Shown piece by piece: positions 25,644 through 33,312 of a stretch of DNA of 63,169 bases. Position numbers and translations under genes: made by a program. Where the stretch lies: the NCBI GenBank assembly GCA_045120135.1, contig JBGVEN010000005.1, positions 1 through 63,169 of the forward strand, read 5' to 3'. The notes below the pieces were generated by a model that did not search any database, had not been told where the DNA came from, and saw nothing but the letters and a program-made list of their open reading frames with translations. This DNA is from SIG440 sp045120135 (GTDB lineage Bacteria > Bacillota > Clostridia > Monoglobales > Monoglobaceae). Position 1 is the stretch's first letter; each line of letters begins with the position of its first letter.

Positions 25644-25958
25644 TTAATCCTCAAAATCAAAGAGGTCTGCGTTTCTTTCCTTAAATGCCTCATACGCTCT
25701 ATCGAGAATTTCCAAATCCTCTTCCGGAACAAGAATGTAATCATCATTCTCGTCATATTCCATTTTAAGAATAATCACCTCATCAACCTCGTCATCCTCT
25801 TCCTCCTTATAGGGAATGCAGATAACATAGTCATTGCCGTCAATCTGAACGGTATCGAGATGCTCAACCGTCTGTTTGTTGCCATCGTCATCGTAAAGGT
25901 CAACTAAAAAATCATTTTCATTTGCTTCGTTTTCAATGTTTTCAAACTTGTCTGTCAT
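25644..25958 (-). CDS. DUF1292 protein (YrzB-like)
   Basis: A 104-residue, very acidic protein with the DUF1292 pattern: LYDDDGNKQTVEHLDTVQID, then YVICIPY and ILKMEYDENDDYILVPEEDLE. The function is unknown. In Bacillus and relatives it follows ruvX (yrrK) in the alaS-yrzL-yrrK-yrzB block, and the same order is kept here with ruvX 34 bases upstream. Confidence 0.88.
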   Translation of the reverse strand: MTDKFENIENEANENDFLVDLYDDDGNKQTVEHLDTVQIDGNDYVICIPYKEEEDDEVDEVIILKMEYDENDDYILVPEEDLEILDRAYEAFKERNADLFDFED

Positions 25959-25992
25959 TTTTTTGCACCTTCCTTAATTTGCTTATATAAAT

Positions 25993-26400
25993 TTATTTAT
26001 TACTATCGAGATACGCCTGCAATATAAACGCTGCCGCCACCTGGTCAACGGTATCTTTCCGCTTTTTGCCGCGGACATTGGTCTCGTTCATTAGATTATG
26101 CGCCGAAACTGTTGTAAGGCGTTCGTCCCAAAGTATAACCTCAAGACCCGTCAGTTCGCGAAGTGTTGCAGCAAATTTTTTTGTCTTTTTGCCACGCTCA
26201 CCGATTGTCCCGTTCATATTTTTGGGAAAACCCAGAACAATTTTTTCGACTTTCAGATTTTTTGCAAGCTCTGCGGTGTGCTCGGCAACCTTTTGCATAT
26301 TCTTTTCGCCGTATACCTCAAGGGTGTGTGCCGAAAAACCCAATGCGTCAGATGTGGCATAACCCGTTCTGCTGTCACCAAAATCCACGCCTAAAATCAT
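25993..26400 (-). CDS. ruvX: RuvX/YqgF Holliday junction resolvase family protein
   Basis: A 135-residue RNase H-fold protein. The first strand holds the catalytic aspartate in LGVDFGDSRTGYA, then IVLGFPKNMNG, and the late motif LWDERLTTVSAHNLM with a final DQVAAAFILQ. Relatives are implicated in maturation of 16S rRNA or in resolving Holliday junctions. The start is the ATG at 26400 after AAGG, giving the normal family length. TTG or GTG starts up to eight codons earlier (as far as 26424) are possible. Confidence 0.93.
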   Translation of the reverse strand: MILGVDFGDSRTGYATSDALGFSAHTLEVYGEKNMQKVAEHTAELAKNLKVEKIVLGFPKNMNGTIGERGKKTKKFAATLRELTGLEVILWDERLTTVSAHNLMNETNVRGKKRKDTVDQVAAAFILQAYLDSNK

Positions 26401-26576
26401 CAGCCTTGCCACCGCCTTACACAAAAAATATTACTTTCCTATTCTATCACACTTATTCAAAGTTCGCAAGTGCTATTTTTGTCGATTTAGAAAAGTTTTA
26501 CACAGTGCTTTTTGTCAAAAAATTTATGAATAATGTGAAAATTCCGCATAAACACCTATAAAACAACCAATTCCCC

Positions 26577-26597
26577 TGTGGATAACTCTGTGGATAA
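26577..26597 (-). other. Two tandem perfect DnaA boxes
   Basis: TTATCCACA (read on the minus strand) occurs at 26577-26585 and 26589-26597 in the same direction with a three-base gap. It is followed by about 90 bases of very AT-rich DNA. The gap of about 350 bases between ruvX and acn holds these boxes and the acn promoter; I see nothing else in it. dnaA and dnaN are not in the window. Confidence 0.75.
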
Positions 26598-26687
26598 AGT
26601 GAATTGTTTAGAGATTCGTCTTTTTATTAATTAATTTTGTTTTTATTAACCTTTATCTGTCACAGCTTATTTATATTGGTCAAAACC

Positions 26688-26716
26688 TTGACAAAGTAGT
26701 GATTTTTGTATAAAAT
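26688..26716 (+). promoter_or_regulatory. Promoter of the acn operon
   Basis: TTGACA (26688-26693), 17 bases, TAAAAT (26711-26716), 38 bases before the ATG. I looked for a Rex-type TTGTTAA-N4-TTAACAA site here and see none convincing. Confidence 0.65.
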
Positions 26717-26753
26717 ATTAAGGTATTATGTTTAATTACGGAGGACAGCAAAT

Positions 26754-28688
26754 ATGGGACTTACACTTGCACAAAAAATCCTTAAAGAACACCTTGTTTC
26801 CGGCGAAATGATTCCCGGCAAGGAGATTGGAATTAAAATTGACCAGACACTCACTCAGGACGCCACAGGAACTATGGCCTATCTTGAATTTGAAGCTATG
26901 GGTGTTCCGAGAGTTAAAACTGAAAAGTCGGTTGCATACATTGACCATAACACTCTCCAGAGTGGTTTTGAGAATGCCGACGATCACAGATTTATCGGCA
27001 GCGTATGCAAAAAGCACGGAATATATTTTTCACGACCCGGTAATGGAATCTGCCATCAGGTACATCTTGAAAGATTTGGCAAACCCGGAAAAACTCTTAT
27101 CGGTTCAGACAGCCACACACCTACCGGAGGCGGTATCGGTATGATTGCCATTGGTGCAGGCGGCATGGATGTTGCGGTTGCAATGGGCGGCGGTACATAC
27201 TACATAACCTGCCCGAAAATTGTTAAGGTAGAGCTTACTGGAAAGCTTTCACCTTGGGTTGCTGCAAAGGATGTTATCCTTGAAGTATTACGCAGACTTT
27301 CAGTTAAGGGCGGCGTTGGAAAGATTATCGAATACACCGGTGAGGGCGTAAAGACTCTTTCCGTACCGGAGCGTGCGACCATCACAAATATGGGTGCGGA
27401 GCTTGGAGCAACAACCTCCATCTTCCCCTCCGACGAAACAACAAGAGAATTCTTAAAGGCTCAGGAAAGAGAAGCTGATTTCACTCCGCTTGCTGCTGAC
27501 CCTGATGCTGTATATGACGAGGAACTTACCATAAATCTCAGCGAGCTTGTTCCTCTTGCGGCTTGTCCCCATTCGCCCGACAATGTGAAGTCGGTTGCCG
27601 AAATCGGTAATATGAAGATTGACCAGGTTTGTATCGGCTCGTGCACAAATTCGTCACTCCTTGATATGCTGAAGGTTGCGTATATTTTAAAGGGCAAGAC
27701 AGTTCATCCCGATGTATCGCTTTCAATCGCTCCTGGCTCTAAGCAGGTTCTTAATATGCTGGCTGCTTGCGGTGCGCTTTCGGATATGATTGATGCAGGT
27801 GCAAGAATTCTGGAAAGTGCTTGCGGGCCTTGTATCGGTATGGGACAGTCGCCTAACTCCGGCGGCATTTCGCTCCGCACCTTTAACAGAAACTTTGAGG
27901 GACGAAGCGGCACAAAGGATGGTCAGATTTATCTTGTTTCGCCTGAGCTTGCAGCAGCATCTGCACTCACCGGCGTTCTTACCGACCCCAGAACACTTGG
28001 GGATATTCCCGACTTTGAACTTCCCGAGGTGTTTACCATTAATGATAATATGGTCGTTCCTCCCGTTCCCGAAAGTGAAATGAACAGTGTCGAAGTTCTC
28101 AGAGGTCCAAACATCAAGCCGTTCCCCGTTTCCGAGGCAATGGCTGACGAGATAGATGCAAAGTGCAGTCTTAAGGTTGGTGACAACATCACAACTGACC
28201 ACATTATGCCGGCAGGGGCAAAGATACTCCCCCTCCGTTCGAACATTCCCAAGATTTCAGAATACTGCTTTGCTGTTTGTGACGAAAAGTTCCATGACCG
28301 TGCCCTTGAGCTTGGCAAGAGCATCATCATTGGTGGTTCTAACTATGGTCAGGGTTCATCCCGTGAACACGCAGCGCTTGCACCGCTTTACCTTGGCATT
28401 AAAGCAGTAATAGTTAAGTCATTTGCTAGAATTCATATGGCAAACCTCATTAATGCCGGAATTATTCCCATGACCTTTGCAAATGAGGCAGACTATGACA
28501 GAATTGACCAGCTGGACGAGCTTAAAATAACAAATCTCAAGACTTTGATTGCTGACGCAACAGAAATTACCGTTACAAATGTTACAAAAGGCTTTGACTT
28601 CACCGTAAAGCTTGATTTGTCTGAGCGTCAGAGAGATATGATTAAAGCCGGCGGCTTGCTTAATTACACAAAAGAAACCGGTAAATAA
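26754..28688 (+). CDS. acn: Aconitate hydratase
   Basis: A 644-residue aconitase interconverting citrate and isocitrate. The three [4Fe-4S] ligand cysteines lie in IGSCTNSS and ACGPCIGMG; substrate-site stretches SDSHTPTGGGIGM and the C-terminal swivel domain GGSNYGQGSSREHAALAPLYL are intact. The length fits the shorter aconitase type common in Clostridia. First gene of a six-gene operon with icd and rex, which together suggest the oxidative branch to 2-oxoglutarate for glutamate supply. Citrate synthase is not in the window. Confidence 0.95.
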   Translation: MGLTLAQKILKEHLVSGEMIPGKEIGIKIDQTLTQDATGTMAYLEFEAMGVPRVKTEKSVAYIDHNTLQSGFENADDHRFIGSVCKKHGIYFSRPGNGICHQVHLERFGKPGKTLIGSDSHTPTGGGIGMIAIGAGGMDVAVAMGGGTYYITCPKIVKVELTGKLSPWVAAKDVILEVLRRLSVKGGVGKIIEYTGEGVKTLSVPERATITNMGAELGATTSIFPSDETTREFLKAQEREADFTPLAADPDAVYDEELTINLSELVPLAACPHSPDNVKSVAEIGNMKIDQVCIGSCTNSSLLDMLKVAYILKGKTVHPDVSLSIAPGSKQVLNMLAACGALSDMIDAGARILESACGPCIGMGQSPNSGGISLRTFNRNFEGRSGTKDGQIYLVSPELAAASALTGVLTDPRTLGDIPDFELPEVFTINDNMVVPPVPESEMNSVEVLRGPNIKPFPVSEAMADEIDAKCSLKVGDNITTDHIMPAGAKILPLRSNIPKISEYCFAVCDEKFHDRALELGKSIIIGGSNYGQGSSREHAALAPLYLGIKAVIVKSFARIHMANLINAGIIPMTFANEADYDRIDQLDELKITNLKTLIADATEITVTNVTKGFDFTVKLDLSERQRDMIKAGGLLNYTKETGK

Positions 28689-28711
28689 AACATACTGAAA
28701 GGGAGAAAATT

Positions 28712-29923
28712 ATGCAGAAGATTAAAATGACAACACCGCTCGTCGAGATGGACGGCGATGAAATGACCCGAATTATATGGAAGCTGATTAAGGACATCCT
28801 TATTCTTCCGTATGTTGACCTTAAATCCGAATACTACGATTTGGGCCTTGAATACAGAAACGAGACCGATGACAAGGTTACCTTCGACTCGGCTTATGCA
28901 ACAAAAAAGTACGGTGTTGCAGTTAAGTGTGCTACCATTACCCCCAACGCAGAGCGTGTTAAGGAATATAACCTTAAAGAGATGTGGAAGTCACCAAACG
29001 GTACTATCCGTGCAATTTTAGACGGAACTGTTTTCCGTGCTCCAATCATTGTTAAGGGAATTACCCCTTACATCCCCACCTGGACAAAGCCTATCACTAT
29101 TGCCCGTCATGCTTACGGCGATGTATATAAGAACACAGAAATGCAGGTTCCCGCAGGCTCGAAGTGTGAGCTTGTCTGCACCGACAAGGACGGCAACGAA
29201 ATCCGTCAGACTATTCATGAATTTGGCGAAAGCAACGGCATCATTCAGGGTCTGCATAACATTGACCAGTCAATCGAAAGCTTTGCTCGTTGCTGCTTTA
29301 ACTATGCTCTTGACACAAAGCAGGATATCTGGTTTGCAACAAAGGACACTATTTCAAAGAAATATGACCACCGCTTTAAGGATATTTTTAACGAGATTTT
29401 TGAAGCTGAATACAAAGAGAAGTTTGACGCAGCCGGTATCGAATACTTCTACACACTCATTGACGATGCTGTTGCCCGCGTTGTACGTTCAGACGGTGGA
29501 TATATCTGGGCGTGCAAGAACTATGATGGTGACGTTATGTCGGATATGGTTGCGACCGCTTATGGCAGTCTTGCAATGATGACATCCGTTCTTGTATCTC
29601 CTGACGGAACCTACGAATATGAGGCAGCACACGGAACTGTTCAGCGTCACTACTACAAACACCTTAAGGGCGAGGAAACATCTACAAACAGTGTTGCAAC
29701 ATTATTTGCCTGGACCGGAGCACTCCGTAAGAGAGGCGAGCTTGACGGTCTTGAGGATTTATGTAACTTTGCAGACAAGCTTGAAAAAGCAACAATCAAG
29801 ACAATTGAAGACGGAACTATGACCGGTGACCTTTATCTCCTTTCAAGTCTTGAAAACAAGAAAAAGGTTAATACAGAAGACTTCCTTCGTGCAATAGACG
29901 AAAATCTTAAGGCAATGCTTTAA
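28712..29923 (+). CDS. icd: NADP-dependent isocitrate dehydrogenase, eukaryote-like dimeric type
   Basis: A 403-residue enzyme that decarboxylates isocitrate to 2-oxoglutarate. It begins with VEMDGDEMTRIIW and carries the substrate loop KSPNGTIR and metal-site region DDAVARVVRSDGGYIWACKNYDGDVMSD, ending with EAAHGTVQRHYY. The sequence is of the type found in mitochondria and cytosol of eukaryotes and in some bacteria, rather than the E. coli type. GGGAG lies before the ATG, 23 bases after acn. Confidence 0.95.
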   Translation: MQKIKMTTPLVEMDGDEMTRIIWKLIKDILILPYVDLKSEYYDLGLEYRNETDDKVTFDSAYATKKYGVAVKCATITPNAERVKEYNLKEMWKSPNGTIRAILDGTVFRAPIIVKGITPYIPTWTKPITIARHAYGDVYKNTEMQVPAGSKCELVCTDKDGNEIRQTIHEFGESNGIIQGLHNIDQSIESFARCCFNYALDTKQDIWFATKDTISKKYDHRFKDIFNEIFEAEYKEKFDAAGIEYFYTLIDDAVARVVRSDGGYIWACKNYDGDVMSDMVATAYGSLAMMTSVLVSPDGTYEYEAAHGTVQRHYYKHLKGEETSTNSVATLFAWTGALRKRGELDGLEDLCNFADKLEKATIKTIEDGTMTGDLYLLSSLENKKKVNTEDFLRAIDENLKAML

Positions 29924-29973
29924 CCCGTGGGGGATTGAACCCTTCTGTAAAATCAATTGGAGGAAATTTTATA

Positions 29974-30624
29974 ATGAAAAAACAGGTATCCTCGTCCGTT
30001 ATCAACCGCCTGCCCAGATATTTCCGGTATCTGGGCGAGCTTATGAATTCGGGTGTTGAAAGAATATCATCAAAGGAACTGAGCAAAAAGATGGGCGTAA
30101 CTGCATCACAAATCCGTCAGGACCTCAATTGCTTTGGCGGATTTGGCCAGCAGGGCTACGGCTATAATGTTGAATATCTTTATGGTGAAATTGCAGCCAT
30201 ACTTGGTCTTAACTCCCGCTACAAGGCTATTTTGGTCGGCGCGGGAAATATGGGTCAGGCACTTGCTCAAAACACAACCTTTGAAAAACGTGGTTTTACC
30301 CTTGTTGGCATATTTGACATTGACCCTGAAAAAATTGGTAAGGAGATTAAAGGCATCAAAATTTTAGATGCTAAAGATATTAAGGAATTTATCGACAAAG
30401 AAAAACCGACTATGGCAATCATATCAACACCGAGAACCGTAGTTAACCACGTTGTTCACGAGCTTACAGATATGGGTATCAAGGCATTTCTCAACTTCTC
30501 ATATGCCGAGATTTCACCCGATGACGATGTTGTTGTGGAGAATATCCATTTAAGCGACAGCTTAATGAGACTTTGCTACAAAATTTCATCAAAAGAAGAA
30601 GCACCGGAAAATACCGAGGAATAG
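29974..30624 (+). CDS. rex: Redox-sensing transcriptional repressor Rex
   Basis: A 216-residue repressor. The winged helix-turn-helix lies at residues about 5-75 (VINRLPRYFRYL, RISSKELSKKMGVTASQIRQDL), the Rossmann NADH-binding domain after residue 80 (AILVGAGNMGQALAQ, LVGIFDIDPEKIG), and a C-terminal domain-swap helix. It releases DNA when the NADH/NAD ratio rises and controls fermentation genes. The start is at the ATG after GGAGG; an in-frame ATG at 29935 lacks a site. Its place inside an acn-icd operon couples its amount to that pathway. Confidence 0.95.
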   Translation: MKKQVSSSVINRLPRYFRYLGELMNSGVERISSKELSKKMGVTASQIRQDLNCFGGFGQQGYGYNVEYLYGEIAAILGLNSRYKAILVGAGNMGQALAQNTTFEKRGFTLVGIFDIDPEKIGKEIKGIKILDAKDIKEFIDKEKPTMAIISTPRTVVNHVVHELTDMGIKAFLNFSYAEISPDDDVVVENIHLSDSLMRLCYKISSKEEAPENTEE

Positions 30625-30627
30625 TCT

Positions 30628-31431
30628 ATGCGTATATTTGCTCTTGTTGGAAAATCCGGAACGGGAAAGAGTTTCCGTTCCCTTGAAATAGCACGGGAGA
30701 ATAATATTGAAGCCGTCATTGATGACGGTCTTCTTATTTCTCACAGCAGAATTATTGCAGGCAAATCCGCCAAGCACGAGCCGAACAAGATGGCATCAGT
30801 GAAACGGGCAATCTTTACGGATAAGGAACACGCAGACGAAGTTTGCGCTGCTATTCGTGATAATAACATACAATCCCTTCTTTTGCTCGGCACTTCCGAA
30901 AAGATGGTTTCGGCGATTGCCGGCGTTCTGGGACTTCCTGAAATTGAACAAATCTTTTATATTCAGGATTTTGCAACGTCCGAGGAAATCGAGCTTGCCC
31001 AAAGTATGCGTAACAAATATGGAAAGCACATTATCCCTGTACCGGTTTTTGAAGTAAAAAGACTGTTTTCAGGATATTTTCTGAGTGCATTTCTGCCTCA
31101 GGGGCGGCGTGATAAGACTCTGGAAAGAACAGTTATGAGGCCAACATACAGTTATCTTGGAGATTTTAAGATTTCGCCAAGAGTAATATCTGATATTTGC
31201 AGATTTGAAGCACAAAAAATTGATGGTGTCTCGGAAGTTTTTAAAATAAAAAGTATTTCCGATGCAAACGGCTGCATTGATATCAGCATTGAAATTTCGG
31301 TCCTTTTCCCTTGTGATATTCCGAAAATCTGCAACAAAATCCAGTCCGTTCTCGGCAAAGCTGTTGAAGACAGCACCTCAATCATTGTCAAGAACATAAA
31401 TATTTCTATAAAATCAATTAAAACTGACTAA
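30628..31431 (+). CDS. P-loop ATP-binding protein with C-terminal Asp23-like domain
   Basis: A 267-residue protein with no name I can give. A Walker A motif GKSGTGKS lies at residues 8-15, followed by VIDDGLLI, which could be a Walker B-like aspartate pair. Residues about 185-260 (starting YSYLGDFKISPRVISDI) resemble the Asp23/Gls24 envelope-stress fold, with alternating strands EVFKIKSIS, IDISIEISVLF and SIIVKNINISI. There is no signal peptide or membrane helix. It starts three bases after rex with no separate ribosome site beyond the rex end, so translation is coupled. The combination of an NTPase with an Asp23-like domain is unusual; the second assignment is tentative. Confidence 0.75.
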   Translation: MRIFALVGKSGTGKSFRSLEIARENNIEAVIDDGLLISHSRIIAGKSAKHEPNKMASVKRAIFTDKEHADEVCAAIRDNNIQSLLLLGTSEKMVSAIAGVLGLPEIEQIFYIQDFATSEEIELAQSMRNKYGKHIIPVPVFEVKRLFSGYFLSAFLPQGRRDKTLERTVMRPTYSYLGDFKISPRVISDICRFEAQKIDGVSEVFKIKSISDANGCIDISIEISVLFPCDIPKICNKIQSVLGKAVEDSTSIIVKNINISIKSIKTD

Positions 31432-31445
31432 AACGGAGGGTTAGA

Positions 31446-32294
31446 ATGATACGCCTTTACAACATTGACCATTTTAATCTTGAAGAGACCTTTATGTGCG
31501 GACAATGCTTCCGTTGGGAGAAGGACGAAAACGGGGTCTTTTATGGTGTTGTGGCAAATCACGCAGCTAAGGCATACTACCATGACCCAAAAACAATATA
31601 TATTGAAAGCACAAACCCCGACCTTGTATACTGGAGTCATTACCTTAATTTCTCCTGCGACTACAACAAGGTCGAAAAAAAGCTTTGCGAAGAAGAAATA
31701 ATGCGACCTGCAGTTGAAGCCGGTCGGGGAATAAGAATTCTCAGGCAGGACCTTTGGGAGACCATCGTTTCCTTTATAATTTCAGCAAATAATAACATTC
31801 CGCGCATAAAAAAGATAATCCACAAGCTTTGTGAACTTTACGGAGACAAAATCGAATTTGACGGAAAAGTATTCTACGGTTTTCCGTCACCCGAAACGCT
31901 CTCGGTGCTTGAACCCGAAGACCTTGCAGAAATCAAAGCAGGCTTCCGTGATAAATACATCATAGATGCCGCAAAAAAGGTTGTTTCAGGCGAGGTCAAT
32001 CTCGAGCAGATACCGAGAATGAACAACAAGTCTGCAAAGGCAGAGCTTATGAAAATTAACGGCGTGGGCACAAAGGTTGCTGACTGCGTTCTTCTTTTTT
32101 CGGTAGGGCGACATAATATTTTCCCCCTCGATGTATGGACAAAGCGGATAATTCAGGAGCTTTACAGCGTTGAGGAAAAGAGTATTCCTGATTTTGTTTA
32201 CGAAAAATTCGGTCACAATTCCGGTGTTGCTCAACAATACCTTTATTATTACTATGCCGTGGTAAAGAATAAGATAGAAAAAGATGCTATATAA
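31446..32294 (+). CDS. ogg: 8-oxoguanine DNA glycosylase/AP lyase, Ogg1-type
   Basis: A 282-residue base-excision enzyme that removes 8-oxoguanine paired with C. An OGG N-terminal domain (residues about 1-110, with MCGQCFRWEK) precedes the helix-hairpin-helix GPD domain. The catalytic lysine is K210 in NGVGTKVADC and the aspartate D229 in PLDVWTKRI, the same spacing and context as in human OGG1. In an obligate anaerobe this suggests exposure to oxygen. Fifth gene of the acn operon, 14 bases after the P-loop gene. Confidence 0.93.
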   Translation: MIRLYNIDHFNLEETFMCGQCFRWEKDENGVFYGVVANHAAKAYYHDPKTIYIESTNPDLVYWSHYLNFSCDYNKVEKKLCEEEIMRPAVEAGRGIRILRQDLWETIVSFIISANNNIPRIKKIIHKLCELYGDKIEFDGKVFYGFPSPETLSVLEPEDLAEIKAGFRDKYIIDAAKKVVSGEVNLEQIPRMNNKSAKAELMKINGVGTKVADCVLLFSVGRHNIFPLDVWTKRIIQELYSVEEKSIPDFVYEKFGHNSGVAQQYLYYYYAVVKNKIEKDAI

Positions 32295-32307
32295 GGAGAG
32301 TTAATCC

Positions 32308-32877
32308 ATGAATGTATCAGAAGCATTACTCAAAAGACGAACCATCCGAAAGTTTACACAGAAAAAAATAGCAAAAGAAGATTTAATGGACCTAATTGAA
32401 TACGCAAGACTTGCAGCATATCCTGCAAACTTGCAGCCACTTAAATATGCAATAATTGACAGTGATACAGATGTTGCCAAAATTTTTCCTCTTACTAAAT
32501 GGGCGGGGTATATGCCTGAAACCGGAACGCCAAAGGAAGGTGAACGTCCCACAGCTTACATCGCTGTGCTTGGCGATAAAAGTATAAAGAGTTCATTTGA
32601 GGTTGAAGCCGGTGCAGCAGTTACATCAATGATGCTTGGTGCATGGGAAAAAGGAATCGCCAGCTGTTGGCTTGGCTCAGTTGAGCGTAAGAAATTTATG
32701 GAAGAATTTAAGCTTTCAGAGGAAGAATACTCCCTTGTTTATGTTCTGGCACTTGGATACCCGGCACAGGAAAGCAAGGCTTGCGAAATGACCGACAGCG
32801 TTAAATATTTTGAGGATGAAAATAAGGTTTTAAATGTTCCTAAGCGGTCTACTAGCGAAATTCTAATTAATCTGTAA
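32308..32877 (+). CDS. Nitroreductase family protein
   Basis: A 189-residue FMN-dependent oxidoreductase. The FMN-binding N-terminus RRTIRKFTQKKIAKEDLMDLI and the dimer region AGAAVTSMMLGAWEKGIASCWLG are typical. Substrates are unknown; members reduce nitroaromatics, quinones or flavins with NAD(P)H. It is the last gene of the acn operon, 13 bases after ogg, and is followed by a strong terminator. Confidence 0.9.
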   Translation: MNVSEALLKRRTIRKFTQKKIAKEDLMDLIEYARLAAYPANLQPLKYAIIDSDTDVAKIFPLTKWAGYMPETGTPKEGERPTAYIAVLGDKSIKSSFEVEAGAAVTSMMLGAWEKGIASCWLGSVERKKFMEEFKLSEEEYSLVYVLALGYPAQESKACEMTDSVKYFEDENKVLNVPKRSTSEILINL

Positions 32878-32925
32878 ATATAAAAATAGAAGCTTGTGAA
32901 ATCACAAGCTTCTATTTTTATATTT
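32877..32925. terminator. Bidirectional terminator, acn operon and guaB unit
   Basis: TAAAAATAGAAGCTTGTGA pairs perfectly with its complement around AA, extended by further A/T pairs. It contains the end of the convergent zinc-ribbon gene. Confidence 0.94.
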
Positions 32926-33312
32926 CAAAAACATTGCCGTTTCTTCAAGGCGTCTGTTAGTACGAGCCTTGGTGTCATATTTGGCACCGCAAATGCACTC
33001 CGCCTTAAATGAGAAGTTTCTCACGCGCTCCTCAATTATTCCAAAAATTGGAGTTCCGCATTCCACACAGCTCATAAGATTATTTCTAAGGCGGGGTTTA
33101 CTTTTATAATTCTTTCCCCTATCAAATGTGCTGTTTTTGCGAACTAGTTCAAGCTGACCTTGATTGCAACAGGTGCAGGTGAGACTAAAGCTCAAAAATC
33201 TGTAGCCTTTTCGATTAATTGACCCGACAATCTGTTTGCAATTATTACAAAAGACCAGTCCTCCGTTTTTTGCCGGAATTACAAGACCAAATATGTTGTA
33301 TTTTCTTTGCAT
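32902..33312 (-). CDS. Zinc-ribbon-like protein of unknown function
   Basis: A 136-residue basic protein with four cysteine pairs: CNNC (residue 22), CTCC, CVEC and CICG. They are arranged as two probable zinc ribbons separated by a basic linker (LVRKNSTFDRGKNYKSKPR). I do not recognise the family. Its ATG overlaps the guaB stop in TAATG, so it is translated together with IMP dehydrogenase. Nucleic acid binding is a guess from charge and zinc motifs. Confidence 0.75.
   Translation of the reverse strand: MQRKYNIFGLVIPAKNGGLVFCNNCKQIVGSINRKGYRFLSFSLTCTCCNQGQLELVRKNSTFDRGKNYKSKPRLRNNLMSCVECGTPIFGIIEERVRNFSFKAECICGAKYDTKARTNRRLEETAMFLKYKNRSL

Noticed and set aside
26450..26750. Chromosomal replication origin at the two DnaA boxes.
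   Set aside because: Only two boxes are visible, and dnaA, dnaN, rpmH or other origin-linked genes are missing from the neighbourhood.
26600..26753. Rex operator in front of acn.
   Set aside because: TTATTAACC and similar AT-rich strings occur, but no palindromic TTGTTAA-N4-TTAACAA-like site is present.
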